This document shows, piece by piece, positions 1 through 8,582 of a stretch of 64,000 bases of DNA. Within the stretch, counting starts at the first letter, position 1; each line of letters starts with the position of its first letter. The stretch lies in NCBI GenBank assembly GCA_964618215.1, contig CAZTZE010000015.1:1-64000 (forward strand). The letters run 5' to 3'. The notes under the pieces were generated by a model that worked only from the letters and a program-made list of their open reading frames with translations, made no database searches and was not told the origin of the DNA. The position numbers and the translations under genes were made by a program. The stretch comes from CG2-30-58-95 sp964618215. Lineage in GTDB: Bacteria; Chloroflexota; Anaerolineae; Anaerolineales; Villigracilaceae.

Positions 1-90
1 ATGGTCAGTAGTTTGTCCACTTTCTTGTCCTCCGAAGGGGACATTTTAACTTTGGTTAAAGCGGACTCTACTACTTTGCGCTAACATTAG
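1..90. other. Possible end of an insertion sequence
   Basis: The stretch carries imperfectly complementary segments (GTCCACTTT near the left, AAAGCGGAC further right) around a region with no credible gene, which resembles the terminal region of some transposons. No transposase is visible because the window starts here. The only open frame is 27 codons and has no ribosome binding site in the window. This is a weak call based on pattern only. Confidence 0.2.
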
Positions 91-102
91 CAATCGAGGG
101 TC

Positions 103-132
103 TTGACAAGTGCAACCCAATTATGTTAGAAT
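103..132 (+). promoter_or_regulatory. Probable promoter of the IclR-type regulator gene
   Basis: A perfect -35 box TTGACA at 103-108 is followed after 18 bases by TAGAAT at 127-132, a 5 of 6 match to the -10 consensus. It lies about 55 bases before the regulator start codon, so it is well placed to drive that gene and may be autoregulated, as is common for IclR proteins. Confidence 0.6.
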
Positions 133-185
133 CATTTCATCCATAGAAACAAGGTTTCGATAGATAAAACTAACCCCAAGTCAGT

Positions 186-959
186 ATGTCCACTTCTCGC
201 TACAAAATTGTCGCCCTGGCATGCGGATTGGAAATCCTGGCGCTTTTCACGACTGAAAGGCCATCCTTAAATCTGACCGAGATCGTAACAGCTACCCAGC
301 TCACCAAAAGCACAGCTTTCCGGATGGTATCTACATTGGAATTACTGGGATATCTCGAACGCGACCCTGTGACCCACTACTACCGCCCTGGTTTGAAAGT
401 ACTTCAATTGGGTTTCACAGCTTTGAACAGCTTGGAATTGGCTCAAATTGCACAGCCGTATCTGAAATCATTATCTGATGCAACTGGCGAAACAACGAAC
501 ATGACGATCCGCGATGGCGCGGATATCATTTATGTCGCGCGAAATATCACTCAGCGGATCATCAGTGTCAATTTGTATCGAGGTTCTCGTTTATCGGTCC
601 ATTGCACCTCTATGGGAAAATCTCTACTTATTGACCTCTCCCAAAAAGAACTCTTCGACCTGTTAGGTGAAGGCCCGTATCCAAAGATGGGCCCAAATAC
701 CATTACCTGTTTGGATGATCTAATGTCGGAATTGGATAAGATACGGCAACAAGGATATGCCCTTAACGATGAAGAGTTAGCAGTCGGGTTACGCTCCGTG
801 GCAGCACCGATAAGAGGTTACGGGGGAAAGATCGTAGCGGCAATCAACATCTCCGTTCCTGGTTCTCGCATCTCACGTCAGGAGTTGGAGGCGAATCTGG
901 CCCCGAAAGTAGTGGATACCGCTTGGAAGATTTCATCTGCATTAGGCGCTAGCCCATAG
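186..959 (+). CDS. IclR family transcriptional regulator
   Basis: This 257-residue protein has the usual IclR layout and length. An N-terminal winged helix-turn-helix occupies about residues 5-65, with the recognition-helix region around TKSTAFRMVSTLELLGYL. A ligand-binding domain occupies about residues 75-250 and shows typical segments such as TSMGKSLL, GYALNDEE and GLRSVAAPI. IclR proteins bind small acids or aromatic metabolites and often control the adjacent catabolic operon. The gene sits directly upstream of a branched-chain-type ABC importer and catabolic enzymes on the same strand, so it is the probable regulator of that operon. The effector cannot be read from sequence. The start has only a weak ribosome binding site, but it gives the standard N-terminus. 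Confidence 0.92.
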   Translation: MSTSRYKIVALACGLEILALFTTERPSLNLTEIVTATQLTKSTAFRMVSTLELLGYLERDPVTHYYRPGLKVLQLGFTALNSLELAQIAQPYLKSLSDATGETTNMTIRDGADIIYVARNITQRIISVNLYRGSRLSVHCTSMGKSLLIDLSQKELFDLLGEGPYPKMGPNTITCLDDLMSELDKIRQQGYALNDEELAVGLRSVAAPIRGYGGKIVAAINISVPGSRISRQELEANLAPKVVDTAWKISSALGASP

Positions 960-1236
960 CTGACGAAAGAAGATACGAATGGGTGAGGCGCAGCATAATT
1001 CTAAAAATGGATAAACCTTCTCGAGTAGACCAGCCATACCTGAACCCTTGGCCATTTCTCACGATCAGGAGAAACGGTTCAAAGAACTCTCGCTGGCGAT
1101 TATCTATTCCAACATCAGGAGGGCGAATTTTCCAGCAACCAATGAAAGGAGGGCGTATATAAGATAATTCACGTAGATATTCAAATCCCACATAACTATG
1201 ACAATAAAATAATCAAAAAGCGAAAGGAGAAGAACC

Positions 1237-2568
1237 ATGTTACGCAAGTCACGTTTCGTTTTCCCTATACTGGCCATACTCGTCCTGGTTTTGACAGCGT
1301 GCCAGCCTCAGGTTGTGACCAAAACGGTCGAGGTCACGAAGGAAGTGCCAGTCGTCATCACGGCAACGCCTCAGCCGGCTGCGGAAGCAGAAACCATCCG
1401 CATCGGTGGTGTCGGGCCGCTTTCCGCTCCAGGCTATGTAATCGGTGGTATTGCCATGCAGTACACCATGAACCTGGCGGTGAAGGACATCAACGCGCAG
1501 GGTGGCATCTTGGGCAAGCAGGTCGAGTTGATCTTCGCTGACACCGAGGGGCTGCCGGAACGCGGCGCGGCCGTCGCTGAGCGTTTGATAAACAATGAAA
1601 AGGTCGTGGCCATCGTCGGCGAGGCCCACAGCGCCGTGGGTCTGGCTGAGCTCGAGGTGGCCCATAAGTATGGCATTCCGATTGTGTTCGCAGAAACCTG
1701 GTCGGACAAGATCACCGAGACCGGCTATCCAGAAGTCTTCCGCATTGCCCCGGCCTCGACCATGAACAGCCGCGCTTCAGCCGAATGGCTGTCTGCAGTG
1801 GGCGCCAAAAGCATGGTGCTTATTGCCGAGAACACTGACTATGGCATCGGGCAAGCCGCGTCAGACAAGACGTTCCATGAAGAACTCGGCATCACTATCC
1901 TCGATACGATCTTCGTAGAACCGAACACTACAGACTTTCAACCTATACTCGCCCGCATCCAAGCCATGGCCACCGCCCCGGATGTCATCCGCGTGGCGAT
2001 AACCGGCCAAGCCAGTTACAACCTTGAACAGCAGATGGTTGACCTGGGCATCGCGCCTTCAGAAAAGACGATCGGCGCGGCCAGCACGGACGCCATGGCT
2101 CCCGAGTTCTGGCAGAGTGTGCCCAATGGGAACTACTACGTGTTCGCATACATCGGTTTACCGCCCAGCCTGTACAACGACATAACCCGGCACGTAGCCG
2201 AGGAGTACAGGAAAGCGTTCAACACTGAACCGGCGAGCGACGCGCTGGAGGCCTACGATTCTGTCTGGATTATAGCCGACGCTATCAAGCGGGCTGGCAC
2301 GACAGAGTCCAAGGCTGTCATTGCCGCGTTGGAGGAAACCGACATCGTTCTGGCTCAGGGACGTTACTGGTTCAAGTACACCAGCAAGAATCCGCTCCCG
2401 GCTGATGGCAGTGTACCCGCCTATATGTGGCACCAGTGGCCCGATCCGGCCATCCTCTTTATACAGTACTTCGAGCCCAACCAGGCATGGCAAGACGCGG
2501 CTGTCATCTGGCCGCCAGCCCACCAGACCCACGGCACATCATATATTCCCTATGGAACAAAGCCGTAG
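1237..2568 (+). CDS. ABC transporter substrate-binding lipoprotein, branched-chain amino acid type
   Basis: The 443-residue product begins with a lipoprotein signal peptide: positive residues, a hydrophobic core, then the lipobox LTAC with the lipidated cysteine near residue 22. A short threonine/valine-rich linker follows. The mature part is a type I periplasmic binding fold of the LivJ/LivK class, with typical motifs IRIGGVGPLS, DINAQGGILGKQVEL and TDFQPILARI. It captures substrate outside the cell and delivers it to the LivHMGF transporter encoded next. This family binds branched-chain amino acids but also amides, urea and aromatic acids. With an amidohydrolase downstream the substrate may be an amide or amine derivative, which is inference. 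A clear AGGAG ribosome binding site precedes the ATG. Confidence 0.93.
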   Translation: MLRKSRFVFPILAILVLVLTACQPQVVTKTVEVTKEVPVVITATPQPAAEAETIRIGGVGPLSAPGYVIGGIAMQYTMNLAVKDINAQGGILGKQVELIFADTEGLPERGAAVAERLINNEKVVAIVGEAHSAVGLAELEVAHKYGIPIVFAETWSDKITETGYPEVFRIAPASTMNSRASAEWLSAVGAKSMVLIAENTDYGIGQAASDKTFHEELGITILDTIFVEPNTTDFQPILARIQAMATAPDVIRVAITGQASYNLEQQMVDLGIAPSEKTIGAASTDAMAPEFWQSVPNGNYYVFAYIGLPPSLYNDITRHVAEEYRKAFNTEPASDALEAYDSVWIIADAIKRAGTTESKAVIAALEETDIVLAQGRYWFKYTSKNPLPADGSVPAYMWHQWPDPAILFIQYFEPNQAWQDAAVIWPPAHQTHGTSYIPYGTKP

Positions 2569-2588
2569 AGTCTGATTTGTAAAGCGTG

Positions 2589-2635
2589 AAATGTGAGGCG
2601 TGAGGTGTAAATACTGTGCTTCACGCCTCACATTC
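2589..2635 (+). repeat. Perfect inverted repeat between binding-protein and permease genes
   Basis: AATGTGAGGCGTGA at 2590-2603 and its exact reverse complement at 2621-2634 form a 14-bp stem with a 17-base loop. There is no T-run, so it is not a classic terminator. Hairpins here usually protect the binding-protein message and lower permease expression. The GTGAGGCGTGAG-like wording also looks like a dispersed genomic palindrome. Confidence 0.7.
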
Positions 2636-2671
2636 CAAAACCTGACAGGCAATCTACCCAAGGACTGTATT

Positions 2672-3862
2672 ATGCAGATACATCCTGTCGTCGTTATCTG
2701 GTTGTTGTGCGCCGGGCCAGCCTGGGCTGCACTTGGTGCTTGGGTTCTGCCTCGCCTCTATCGCCGAAAGGGGCTAGAAGACGCACCGGCCCGGTTTGTA
2801 GGCGGTATGGCGGGTCTCACGCTGGGACCCCTGTTGCTCGTTCCGCTGTGGTGCTTCACTCCCAATCTGCGGCATTGGTATTGGAGCGGTGGCACAGGTG
2901 TGCTGGCGGCAATCGAATTGTATGCCCTGTTTGCCTTCCTGAATCCCGATAATCTATGCGTCACGAATATCGGTTACGTGTCTAACCAGATAGCCAACGG
3001 ACTGACCATCGGCTTCATCTACGCCTTGATCGCCATTGGCCTGACGCTTATCTATTCAGTACAGGGCGTCGTCTCATTTTCGCATGGACAGTTCTACATG
3101 CTGGGGGGTTATGTTTCTTACTACTTCTTGCAATTGTTTGTCCCTGTCAATCCCATTGTCGGCATTCCGGTAGCCGGACTGGCAACCATGCTAATCGGTT
3201 TCGCCTTCGAGCGCCTGTTCCTGCGCCCAATGCACCAGGGGCGAATCGAACGGGCGGGGGAGTACGCGATCCTGATCACCTTTGGGCTCGGTTTCTTCCT
3301 GGAATATACCGTGTTGGCTGCCGTCGGCCCGTTTTCCCAGAAATCGCCAGCCTTCACACAGGCAAGTGTCTTGACCCTTGGGCCATTAGCGCTGCTTCCC
3401 AACCGTCTGGTGGCAGGCGCCGTCGGCATTCTGTTGACCTTAGCCCTGCTGTACCTCCTCTACCGTACTTGGCTGGGCAAGGCGTTGCGAGCGGTGAGCA
3501 TGGATAAGCAAGCCGCGGCTGTGGTTGGAATCAACCCACTGACGATGAACACCCTTTCTTTCGGCATTGGCACAATGCTGGCTGGCATGGCCGGTGCGGC
3601 CTTGATTCCTGTCTTCACCTGGGTACCTTGGGTGGGGGGACCCGCAGCGGTGCGCTCCTTCGTCATCATCGTTCTCGGAGGCATGGGTTCTGTTCCTGGC
3701 GCCTTTCTGGGCGGGTTGATCATTGGCTTGGTCGAGGCGCTGGGCGCGGGCTGTTATCCTGATCCGAGCAAAGGCGCTGCCTACAAGACGGCCTTCGGAT
3801 TGATCATTTTCGCTGTCATGCTGCTCCTGCGGCCCAGGGGGTTGTTTGGGAGGGATACATGA
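2672..3862 (+). CDS. livH: Branched-chain amino acid type ABC transporter permease LivH
   Basis: This is an inner-membrane channel subunit of the importer. The open frame extends upstream to a GTG at 2600, but that codon lies inside the hairpin. The ATG at 2672 has an AAGGA ribosome binding site, giving 396 residues. The first 100 residues hold three extra hydrophobic segments not found in a minimal LivH of about 290-310 residues. The canonical part follows (NGLTIGFIYALIAIGLTLIY, SFSHGQFYMLGGYVSY, then the ATPase-contacting region near RAVSMDKQAAAVVGIN) and ends with the usual RPRGLFGR. It overlaps livM by 4 bases, implying translational coupling. The N-terminal extension is the only odd feature. 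Confidence 0.93.
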   Translation: MQIHPVVVIWLLCAGPAWAALGAWVLPRLYRRKGLEDAPARFVGGMAGLTLGPLLLVPLWCFTPNLRHWYWSGGTGVLAAIELYALFAFLNPDNLCVTNIGYVSNQIANGLTIGFIYALIAIGLTLIYSVQGVVSFSHGQFYMLGGYVSYYFLQLFVPVNPIVGIPVAGLATMLIGFAFERLFLRPMHQGRIERAGEYAILITFGLGFFLEYTVLAAVGPFSQKSPAFTQASVLTLGPLALLPNRLVAGAVGILLTLALLYLLYRTWLGKALRAVSMDKQAAAVVGINPLTMNTLSFGIGTMLAGMAGAALIPVFTWVPWVGGPAAVRSFVIIVLGGMGSVPGAFLGGLIIGLVEALGAGCYPDPSKGAAYKTAFGLIIFAVMLLLRPRGLFGRDT

Positions 3863-4875
3863 TTCTTCGTAACTATCGCCTATGGGCTGCAATAGGAGCA
3901 TTGATCGCACTGCTGTTCCTTGCTCCAATTTACCTGAACCGGTACCCGTATCAAATGGCTGTCATCACTGGTGCCTTCTTCTACGCCATCCTGGCTGCCA
4001 GTTGGTCGCTGCTGGCCGGATCGGCTGGACAGTTCTCTTTCGCCCACATGGCTTTGATGGCTCTCGGTGCATATACCAGCGGGTTACTCGGCCGGGACCT
4101 GGGAACAAGCCCGCTGACCGGCATCCTGCTCGGCACGCTGCTGGCAGGGGTCGTCGGCCTGGTAATCGGTTTGCTGTGCCTGCGCCTGCGCGGCGCCTAC
4201 CTGGCGCTGTTCACCATCGCCTTCTCGGAGATCCTGCGGATTACCCTGCTCACTGAGTTTAAATACACGGAAGGCAGCAATGGACTGGAGCTGGCCCCGT
4301 TGTATGCAGGCATCACCGCCCGCGCCGAGTATTACATCACCCTCGCTCTGTTGTTGGGCACGCTGGCATTCATGTACTGGCTGACCAACTCGCGTTTTGG
4401 CCTGTTTATCCGCGCCATGCGCGAGGACGAAGAAGCGGCGGGTGCAATGGGTGTGAACGTGGTTCGCTACAAGGTCTTGATCTTTGTGATCACCAGCATG
4501 ATCGTCGGACTGGCCGGGGGGGTCTTCTATCATCAAGTAGGTATTATCACCCCAAACACAATGGAACTGTTGCAGATGTGCCTGATCGTCTCCATGGTAG
4601 TCATCGGAGGCATGGAGAGTCTGTTTGGGGCCGCTATCGGGGCTATTGTCAGCCGTCTCGTTTTGGAACTGTTGCGTGAGATCAATATCCTAGGATTACA
4701 CATTGAGTTCGGTGCCTGGCGCTTTGCCGCCTTTGGTCTGGTGTTGGTGTTCACCTTACGTTTCGCCCAGAATGGCCTGATCTATCCCATCGTTGACCGG
4801 CTGTTTCTACGGCGGGCGCGCCGGGTGACGGTCGCCAAGCGGATGAACAAGGGAGGGCAAAATGATCCACCTTGA
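3859..4875 (+). CDS. livM: Branched-chain amino acid type ABC transporter permease LivM
   Basis: The second membrane subunit of the importer, 338 residues with about eight to nine hydrophobic segments. Family hallmarks include SWSLLAGSAGQFSFAHMALM near residues 48-67, LRGAYLALFTIAFSEILRI, and the cytoplasmic ATPase-coupling segment RAMREDEEAAGAMGVNV. It pairs with LivH to form the translocation path. Its ATG overlaps the livH stop codon and its 3' end overlaps livG by 14 bases, so the four transporter genes behave as one translational unit. The length matches the family. Confidence 0.94.
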   Translation: MILRNYRLWAAIGALIALLFLAPIYLNRYPYQMAVITGAFFYAILAASWSLLAGSAGQFSFAHMALMALGAYTSGLLGRDLGTSPLTGILLGTLLAGVVGLVIGLLCLRLRGAYLALFTIAFSEILRITLLTEFKYTEGSNGLELAPLYAGITARAEYYITLALLLGTLAFMYWLTNSRFGLFIRAMREDEEAAGAMGVNVVRYKVLIFVITSMIVGLAGGVFYHQVGIITPNTMELLQMCLIVSMVVIGGMESLFGAAIGAIVSRLVLELLREINILGLHIEFGAWRFAAFGLVLVFTLRFAQNGLIYPIVDRLFLRRARRVTVAKRMNKGGQNDPP

Positions 4876-5632
4876 CGTGCGGGATGTTTATAAGAGTTTC
4901 GACGGCATACAAGCGCTGAACGGCGTCACCTTCAGTTTGCGCGGCAACGAGTTGATCGGGCTGATCGGCCCCAACGGGGCAGGCAAGACGACACTGACCA
5001 ACGTTCTAGACGGTGTCCACAAGCCCAGTCGCGGCCAGGTGTGGTTCGACGGTCAGCGGGTTGACGGCCTGCCACCTTACGAAATCGCCCGGCGCGGCAT
5101 TGGTCGCACCTTTCAGGTTACACGCGCCTTTCGACGCATGACCGTGCTCGAAAACATGCTGGTGCCCGCCATGGCCTTGCACCCGACGGCGCGCCAGCGT
5201 GATTTTCACCAGCGGGCGATGGAAGTGCTGTCGTTCTTGACTATCGAGCATCTGGCAAACGAATATGCGCGCAGCCTGTCGGGCGGACAGCAGAAACTAC
5301 TCGAACTGGGCCGCGTGCTGATGCTCGACCCCCAATTGATCATCCTCGACGAGCCTTTCGCCGGCGTCCATCCCAAACTGCGCGAGACGATTTGCCAGTT
5401 CATCACCACGGTTCACGCTGAAGGCAAAGCCTTTATCATTATCAGCCACGAGATGGAAACCATTTTCAGCCTGAGCCAGCGCCTGCTGGTGCTTAATTGG
5501 GGTCAATTGATCGCCGATGGTCCGCCCGAGCAGGTGCGCGAGGATCCGGCTGTGATCGAGGCATACTTAGGACGGGAAGAGGAGACAGAGACTCCATCTG
5601 GCGAGGAGGAACACGATGGCCACGGCAAGTGA
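4862..5632 (+). CDS. livG: Branched-chain amino acid type ABC transporter ATPase LivG
   Basis: A 256-residue cytoplasmic ATPase. It shows Walker A GPNGAGKTT near residues 36-44, signature LSGGQQKLLELGR near 139, Walker B LIILDEPFAG and the switch histidine in IIISHEME. LivG-type ATPases are recognised by the insertion carrying GRTFQVTRAFRRMTVLENML. The protein forms a heterodimer with LivF to power import. A strong GGGAGGG ribosome binding site lies inside the end of livM. Confidence 0.95.
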   Translation: MIHLDVRDVYKSFDGIQALNGVTFSLRGNELIGLIGPNGAGKTTLTNVLDGVHKPSRGQVWFDGQRVDGLPPYEIARRGIGRTFQVTRAFRRMTVLENMLVPAMALHPTARQRDFHQRAMEVLSFLTIEHLANEYARSLSGGQQKLLELGRVLMLDPQLIILDEPFAGVHPKLRETICQFITTVHAEGKAFIIISHEMETIFSLSQRLLVLNWGQLIADGPPEQVREDPAVIEAYLGREEETETPSGEEEHDGHGK

Positions 5633-6356
5633 GCGTAATGGAGTATCTCCCGCCATGCTCGAAGTGCGTGACATGTACGTCGGATACTACAAGGACCTGC
5701 ACATTCTGCAGGGCGTCAACCTGGTCGCCCGCAAGGCCAAGATCACCGCAGTGCTCGGCGCTAACGGTGTGGGGAAATCCACGCTGCTCAAGGCTATATA
5801 TGGCTTCCTACCCCCAGCCTCAGGTGAAGTGACGCTGGAGAGCCAGAACCTGACCGGTATCCCGACTCACGAACGCATCCGCATGGGTCTCTCGTATATT
5901 ACGCAACAGCCTAGCATCTTCTCCTGGATGAGTGTGGAGGAGAACCTGGAACTCGGCGCGTGGACGTTCCGGAATGACCAGGCGCGAATAAGGCGCAAAA
6001 TCGAAGAGAACTATGAGCGATTCCCAGTGCTGAAGGAGCGCCGAAAATCCAGGGCCGGCACACTATCCGGTGGGCAGCAGCGCATGGTGGAACTGGGCCG
6101 CACCCTTATGACTGAACCCAAGGTGATCCTGGTGGATGAGCCGACCGCTGGACTGGCGAAGATGTTGACCGAAGAGGTGTATCGCATGTTGGCCGGGCTG
6201 AGGGATAATGAAGGCATCACACTGGTCCTGGTGGATCAGGAGATCCGCCAGGCATTGAAGATTGCCGATTACGTCTATGTATTGGAGTTGGGCCGCAACA
6301 AGTTCGAAGGGCCAGTCGAAGAATTTACTGATCTGGAGAAAGCGTTTTGGGTGTGA
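5616..6356 (+). CDS. livF: Branched-chain amino acid type ABC transporter ATPase LivF
   Basis: The 246-residue partner ATPase of LivG. Walker A is GANGVGKST near residues 48-56, the signature is LSGGQQRMVELGR, and Walker B is VILVDEPTAG. The switch-region histidine is replaced here: the usual LVEQN/H segment reads LVDQEIRQAL, which is normal for LivF proteins. The ATG is preceded by GAGGAGG and overlaps the livG end by 17 bases. It completes the five-component importer. Confidence 0.95.
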   Translation: MATASERNGVSPAMLEVRDMYVGYYKDLHILQGVNLVARKAKITAVLGANGVGKSTLLKAIYGFLPPASGEVTLESQNLTGIPTHERIRMGLSYITQQPSIFSWMSVEENLELGAWTFRNDQARIRRKIEENYERFPVLKERRKSRAGTLSGGQQRMVELGRTLMTEPKVILVDEPTAGLAKMLTEEVYRMLAGLRDNEGITLVLVDQEIRQALKIADYVYVLELGRNKFEGPVEEFTDLEKAFWV

Positions 6357-6357
6357 C

Positions 6358-7962
6358 GTGCCCAACCTAATCCTTTACAATGGCAAGATCCATTCTCAAA
6401 ATCCCAGCTTCCCCCGAGTCACAGCCGTCGCGATGCGCGGCAGTCGTATCCTGGCTTTGGGCAGCGACTCCGAGGTGCGCACTCTGGCCGGCTCCCATAC
6501 CCGGCAGATTGACTTGGGTGGTCGTCGGGTTTTGCCAGGCCTGATGGACTCCCATTTTCACTACTATGACTGGGCGCTCAACCGGCGGCGGTTGAAACTT
6601 GCCGACACAGCTTCGCTGGTGGATGTGTGCGCGCATGTCACCAGGGCAGCCAGGAATACCCCATCCGGCGGTTGGATCCTCGGCCATGGCTGGAACGAGA
6701 CGCGCTGGCTCGACCCGCGCCTGATCACCCGCGCCGATTTGGATAGCCTGACCCCCGCCAACCCTGCCATCCTCTGGCGCAGTGACATGCACCTGGCCGT
6801 AGCCAATTCACTTGCCCTGCAAGAGGCAAATATCAGCGCTGAGACACCGGATCCGCCCCAGGGGGTGATTGACCGGGATGCAACTGGGCAACCCACCGGC
6901 GTGCTGAGAGAATTAGCCATCAATCTTGTGCGGGTGGTCGTGCCACCACCCACACAGGCTGAGACGGTTGCGGCCATACGCGATGGGTTCACCGAATTAC
7001 ACCGCTTGGGTTTGACCGGCGTCCACGACTACCGCATCATGGGCGGCGCGGATGGCTCGTTGGCTTTCCGCGCTTACCAACATCTGCAAGCCGCTGGCGA
7101 GTTAGCCCTGCGGATGTGGATGCTGCTTCCCGGCGAGCGTCTGGACCAGGCCATCGCTTTAGGTCTGCGCACAGGCTTTGGCGATGATACCCTACGCGTG
7201 GGGCATGTCAAGTTCTTCGCGGACGGGGGTCAAGGCGCACGCACAGCCTGGATGCTGGAAGCGTATGAAGATACTCCCAGTTGTGGTATGCCGCTCACGC
7301 CCATGGAAGAGATTGCCGACGCCGTGCGACGCGCCCACAAAGCCGGCCTGGCAGTGGCCATTCACGCCATCGGTGACCGGGCAAACCGCGAACTAGTGAC
7401 CGTCTTTGAGCAAGCGTTGAACAACGAAAGTGATGCTTCACCCAACGCTCCGCACCGCATCGAACATCTGCAAAACATTCGCCCGGAAGATGTGCGCCGG
7501 TTGGGGCGGCTGGGCGTCATGGCCTCGGTGCAGCCCATTCACGTACCCGATGACTTTCCGATGATCGAGCAGTCAGTCGGTCGGCGCGGGCGCTGGAGTT
7601 ATCCCTTTCGGGATCTGTTAGCGGCGGGAGTGCCCCTGGCCTTTGGCTCCGATTGCCCGGTGGCCGACCCCAATCCGCTGTGGGGCATCCATGCCGCCGT
7701 CACCCGCCAGATGCGAGATGGGACGCCCTCTGGCGGCTGGTATCCGGGTCAATGTCTGAGCGTGGCCGAAGCGGTCTGGGGTTTCAGCATGGGAGCAGCC
7801 CTGGCCAGCGGCCGAGAGGCAGAATTGGGCAGCCTCGCCCCTGGCAAGCTGGCTGACCTGATCGTTCTGGATCGCGACATCTTTACGATAGACCCGATGG
7901 AGATTGCCCAAACTCAGGTGGTGATGACCATCTTTGATGGGCAAGTAGTCTACGGAGATTAG
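6358..7962 (+). CDS. Amidohydrolase family protein, YtcJ-like
   Basis: A metal-dependent hydrolase of the amidohydrolase superfamily, 534 residues from a GTG two bases after the livF stop. This start gives the usual N-terminus (PNLILYNGKIHS); the open frame further upstream overlaps livF and is not family-like. Metal ligands expected of the family are visible: the HxH pair in DSHFHYYD near residue 65, later histidines in AIHAIGDRANR and HRIEHLQ, and the aspartate in AFGSDCPVAD. YtcJ-type enzymes cleave amide bonds such as N-substituted formamides. Being translationally close to the importer, it probably acts first on the imported compound. The exact substrate is unknown. Confidence 0.88.
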   Translation: MPNLILYNGKIHSQNPSFPRVTAVAMRGSRILALGSDSEVRTLAGSHTRQIDLGGRRVLPGLMDSHFHYYDWALNRRRLKLADTASLVDVCAHVTRAARNTPSGGWILGHGWNETRWLDPRLITRADLDSLTPANPAILWRSDMHLAVANSLALQEANISAETPDPPQGVIDRDATGQPTGVLRELAINLVRVVVPPPTQAETVAAIRDGFTELHRLGLTGVHDYRIMGGADGSLAFRAYQHLQAAGELALRMWMLLPGERLDQAIALGLRTGFGDDTLRVGHVKFFADGGQGARTAWMLEAYEDTPSCGMPLTPMEEIADAVRRAHKAGLAVAIHAIGDRANRELVTVFEQALNNESDASPNAPHRIEHLQNIRPEDVRRLGRLGVMASVQPIHVPDDFPMIEQSVGRRGRWSYPFRDLLAAGVPLAFGSDCPVADPNPLWGIHAAVTRQMRDGTPSGGWYPGQCLSVAEAVWGFSMGAALASGREAELGSLAPGKLADLIVLDRDIFTIDPMEIAQTQVVMTIFDGQVVYGD

Positions 7963-7971
7963 AGTAATCTA

Positions 7972-8439
7972 ATGTCTCTCCTTCCATCTTCCCCACGCGG
8001 CATGTACTTTGATGAGTTTCAGGTTGGACAGACCTTTACCAGTCCTGGGCGCACTATCACTGAAAGTGACATCGTGACCTTTGCCGGCCTCTCTGGCGAT
8101 TTCAATCTGATCCATACCGATGCAGAGTATTGCAAAACATCACCCTTGGGGCAGCGCATGGCTCACGGTCTGCTTTGCCTTTCCATCACCTCCGGACTGG
8201 CCCTGCGCACCGGCATGTTGGAAGGCACATTGATGGCCTTCCGCAAAATCAATGAGTGGAAGTTCGTCGAGCCAGTCTTCATTGGTGACACAATCCACGT
8301 TGAGATGGAAATTACCCAGACCAAAGCCTTTCCTCATCTTGGTGGAGGCGCAGTGGTGATCGCTATTCGCGTCAACAATCAGGAGGAAGTGACAGTAATG
8401 AAGGGAGTGTGGACGATATTGGTGATGTCGAAACCTTAA
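7972..8439 (+). CDS. MaoC-like hydratase/dehydratase
   Basis: A 155-residue single hot-dog fold protein. The hydratase-2 motif is clear in the stretch GDFNLIHTDAEYCKTSPLGQ, with the catalytic aspartate and histidine in the GDFN..H segment, followed by AHGLLCLSITSGLAL. MaoC-like enzymes hydrate enoyl-CoA or dehydrate hydroxyacyl-CoA in beta-oxidation-like pathways. Its position between an amidohydrolase and aminotransferase/CoA-transferase genes supports a role in degrading a carbon skeleton as a CoA ester. It starts 10 bases after the amidohydrolase gene. Confidence 0.88.
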   Translation: MSLLPSSPRGMYFDEFQVGQTFTSPGRTITESDIVTFAGLSGDFNLIHTDAEYCKTSPLGQRMAHGLLCLSITSGLALRTGMLEGTLMAFRKINEWKFVEPVFIGDTIHVEMEITQTKAFPHLGGGAVVIAIRVNNQEEVTVMKGVWTILVMSKP

Positions 8440-8470
8440 TCCACCACCTGAGAACTTGACATTGGGATAC

Positions 8471-8582
8471 CTTCTTCGTGCGGCTCGCGGTGGTGTTGCT
8501 GGCGCTGGCCGCGCTTGGCCGATAGCATCAACTTCGGAACTGTTTTTGGCATCGTGTTGCCCATTATCTATTGGAGGTTCTT
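8471..8582 (+). pseudogene. Possible remnant of a membrane protein gene
   Basis: The gap between the MaoC-like and aminotransferase genes translates in two frames into hydrophobic, protein-like stretches: VRLAVVLLALAALG up to a stop, then after a shift SINFGTVFGIVLPIIYWRFL. Together they resemble the last membrane helices of a transporter with a frameshift. The reading is suggestive only; the sequence is too short to name a family. Confidence 0.25.

Noticed and set aside
1007..1162. 51-codon + strand frame between the IclR gene and the binding-protein gene
   Set aside because: No clear ribosome binding site, no motif, and the opposite strand also has an open frame here. I see nothing certain in this 277-base gap other than the ribosome binding site of the binding-protein gene.
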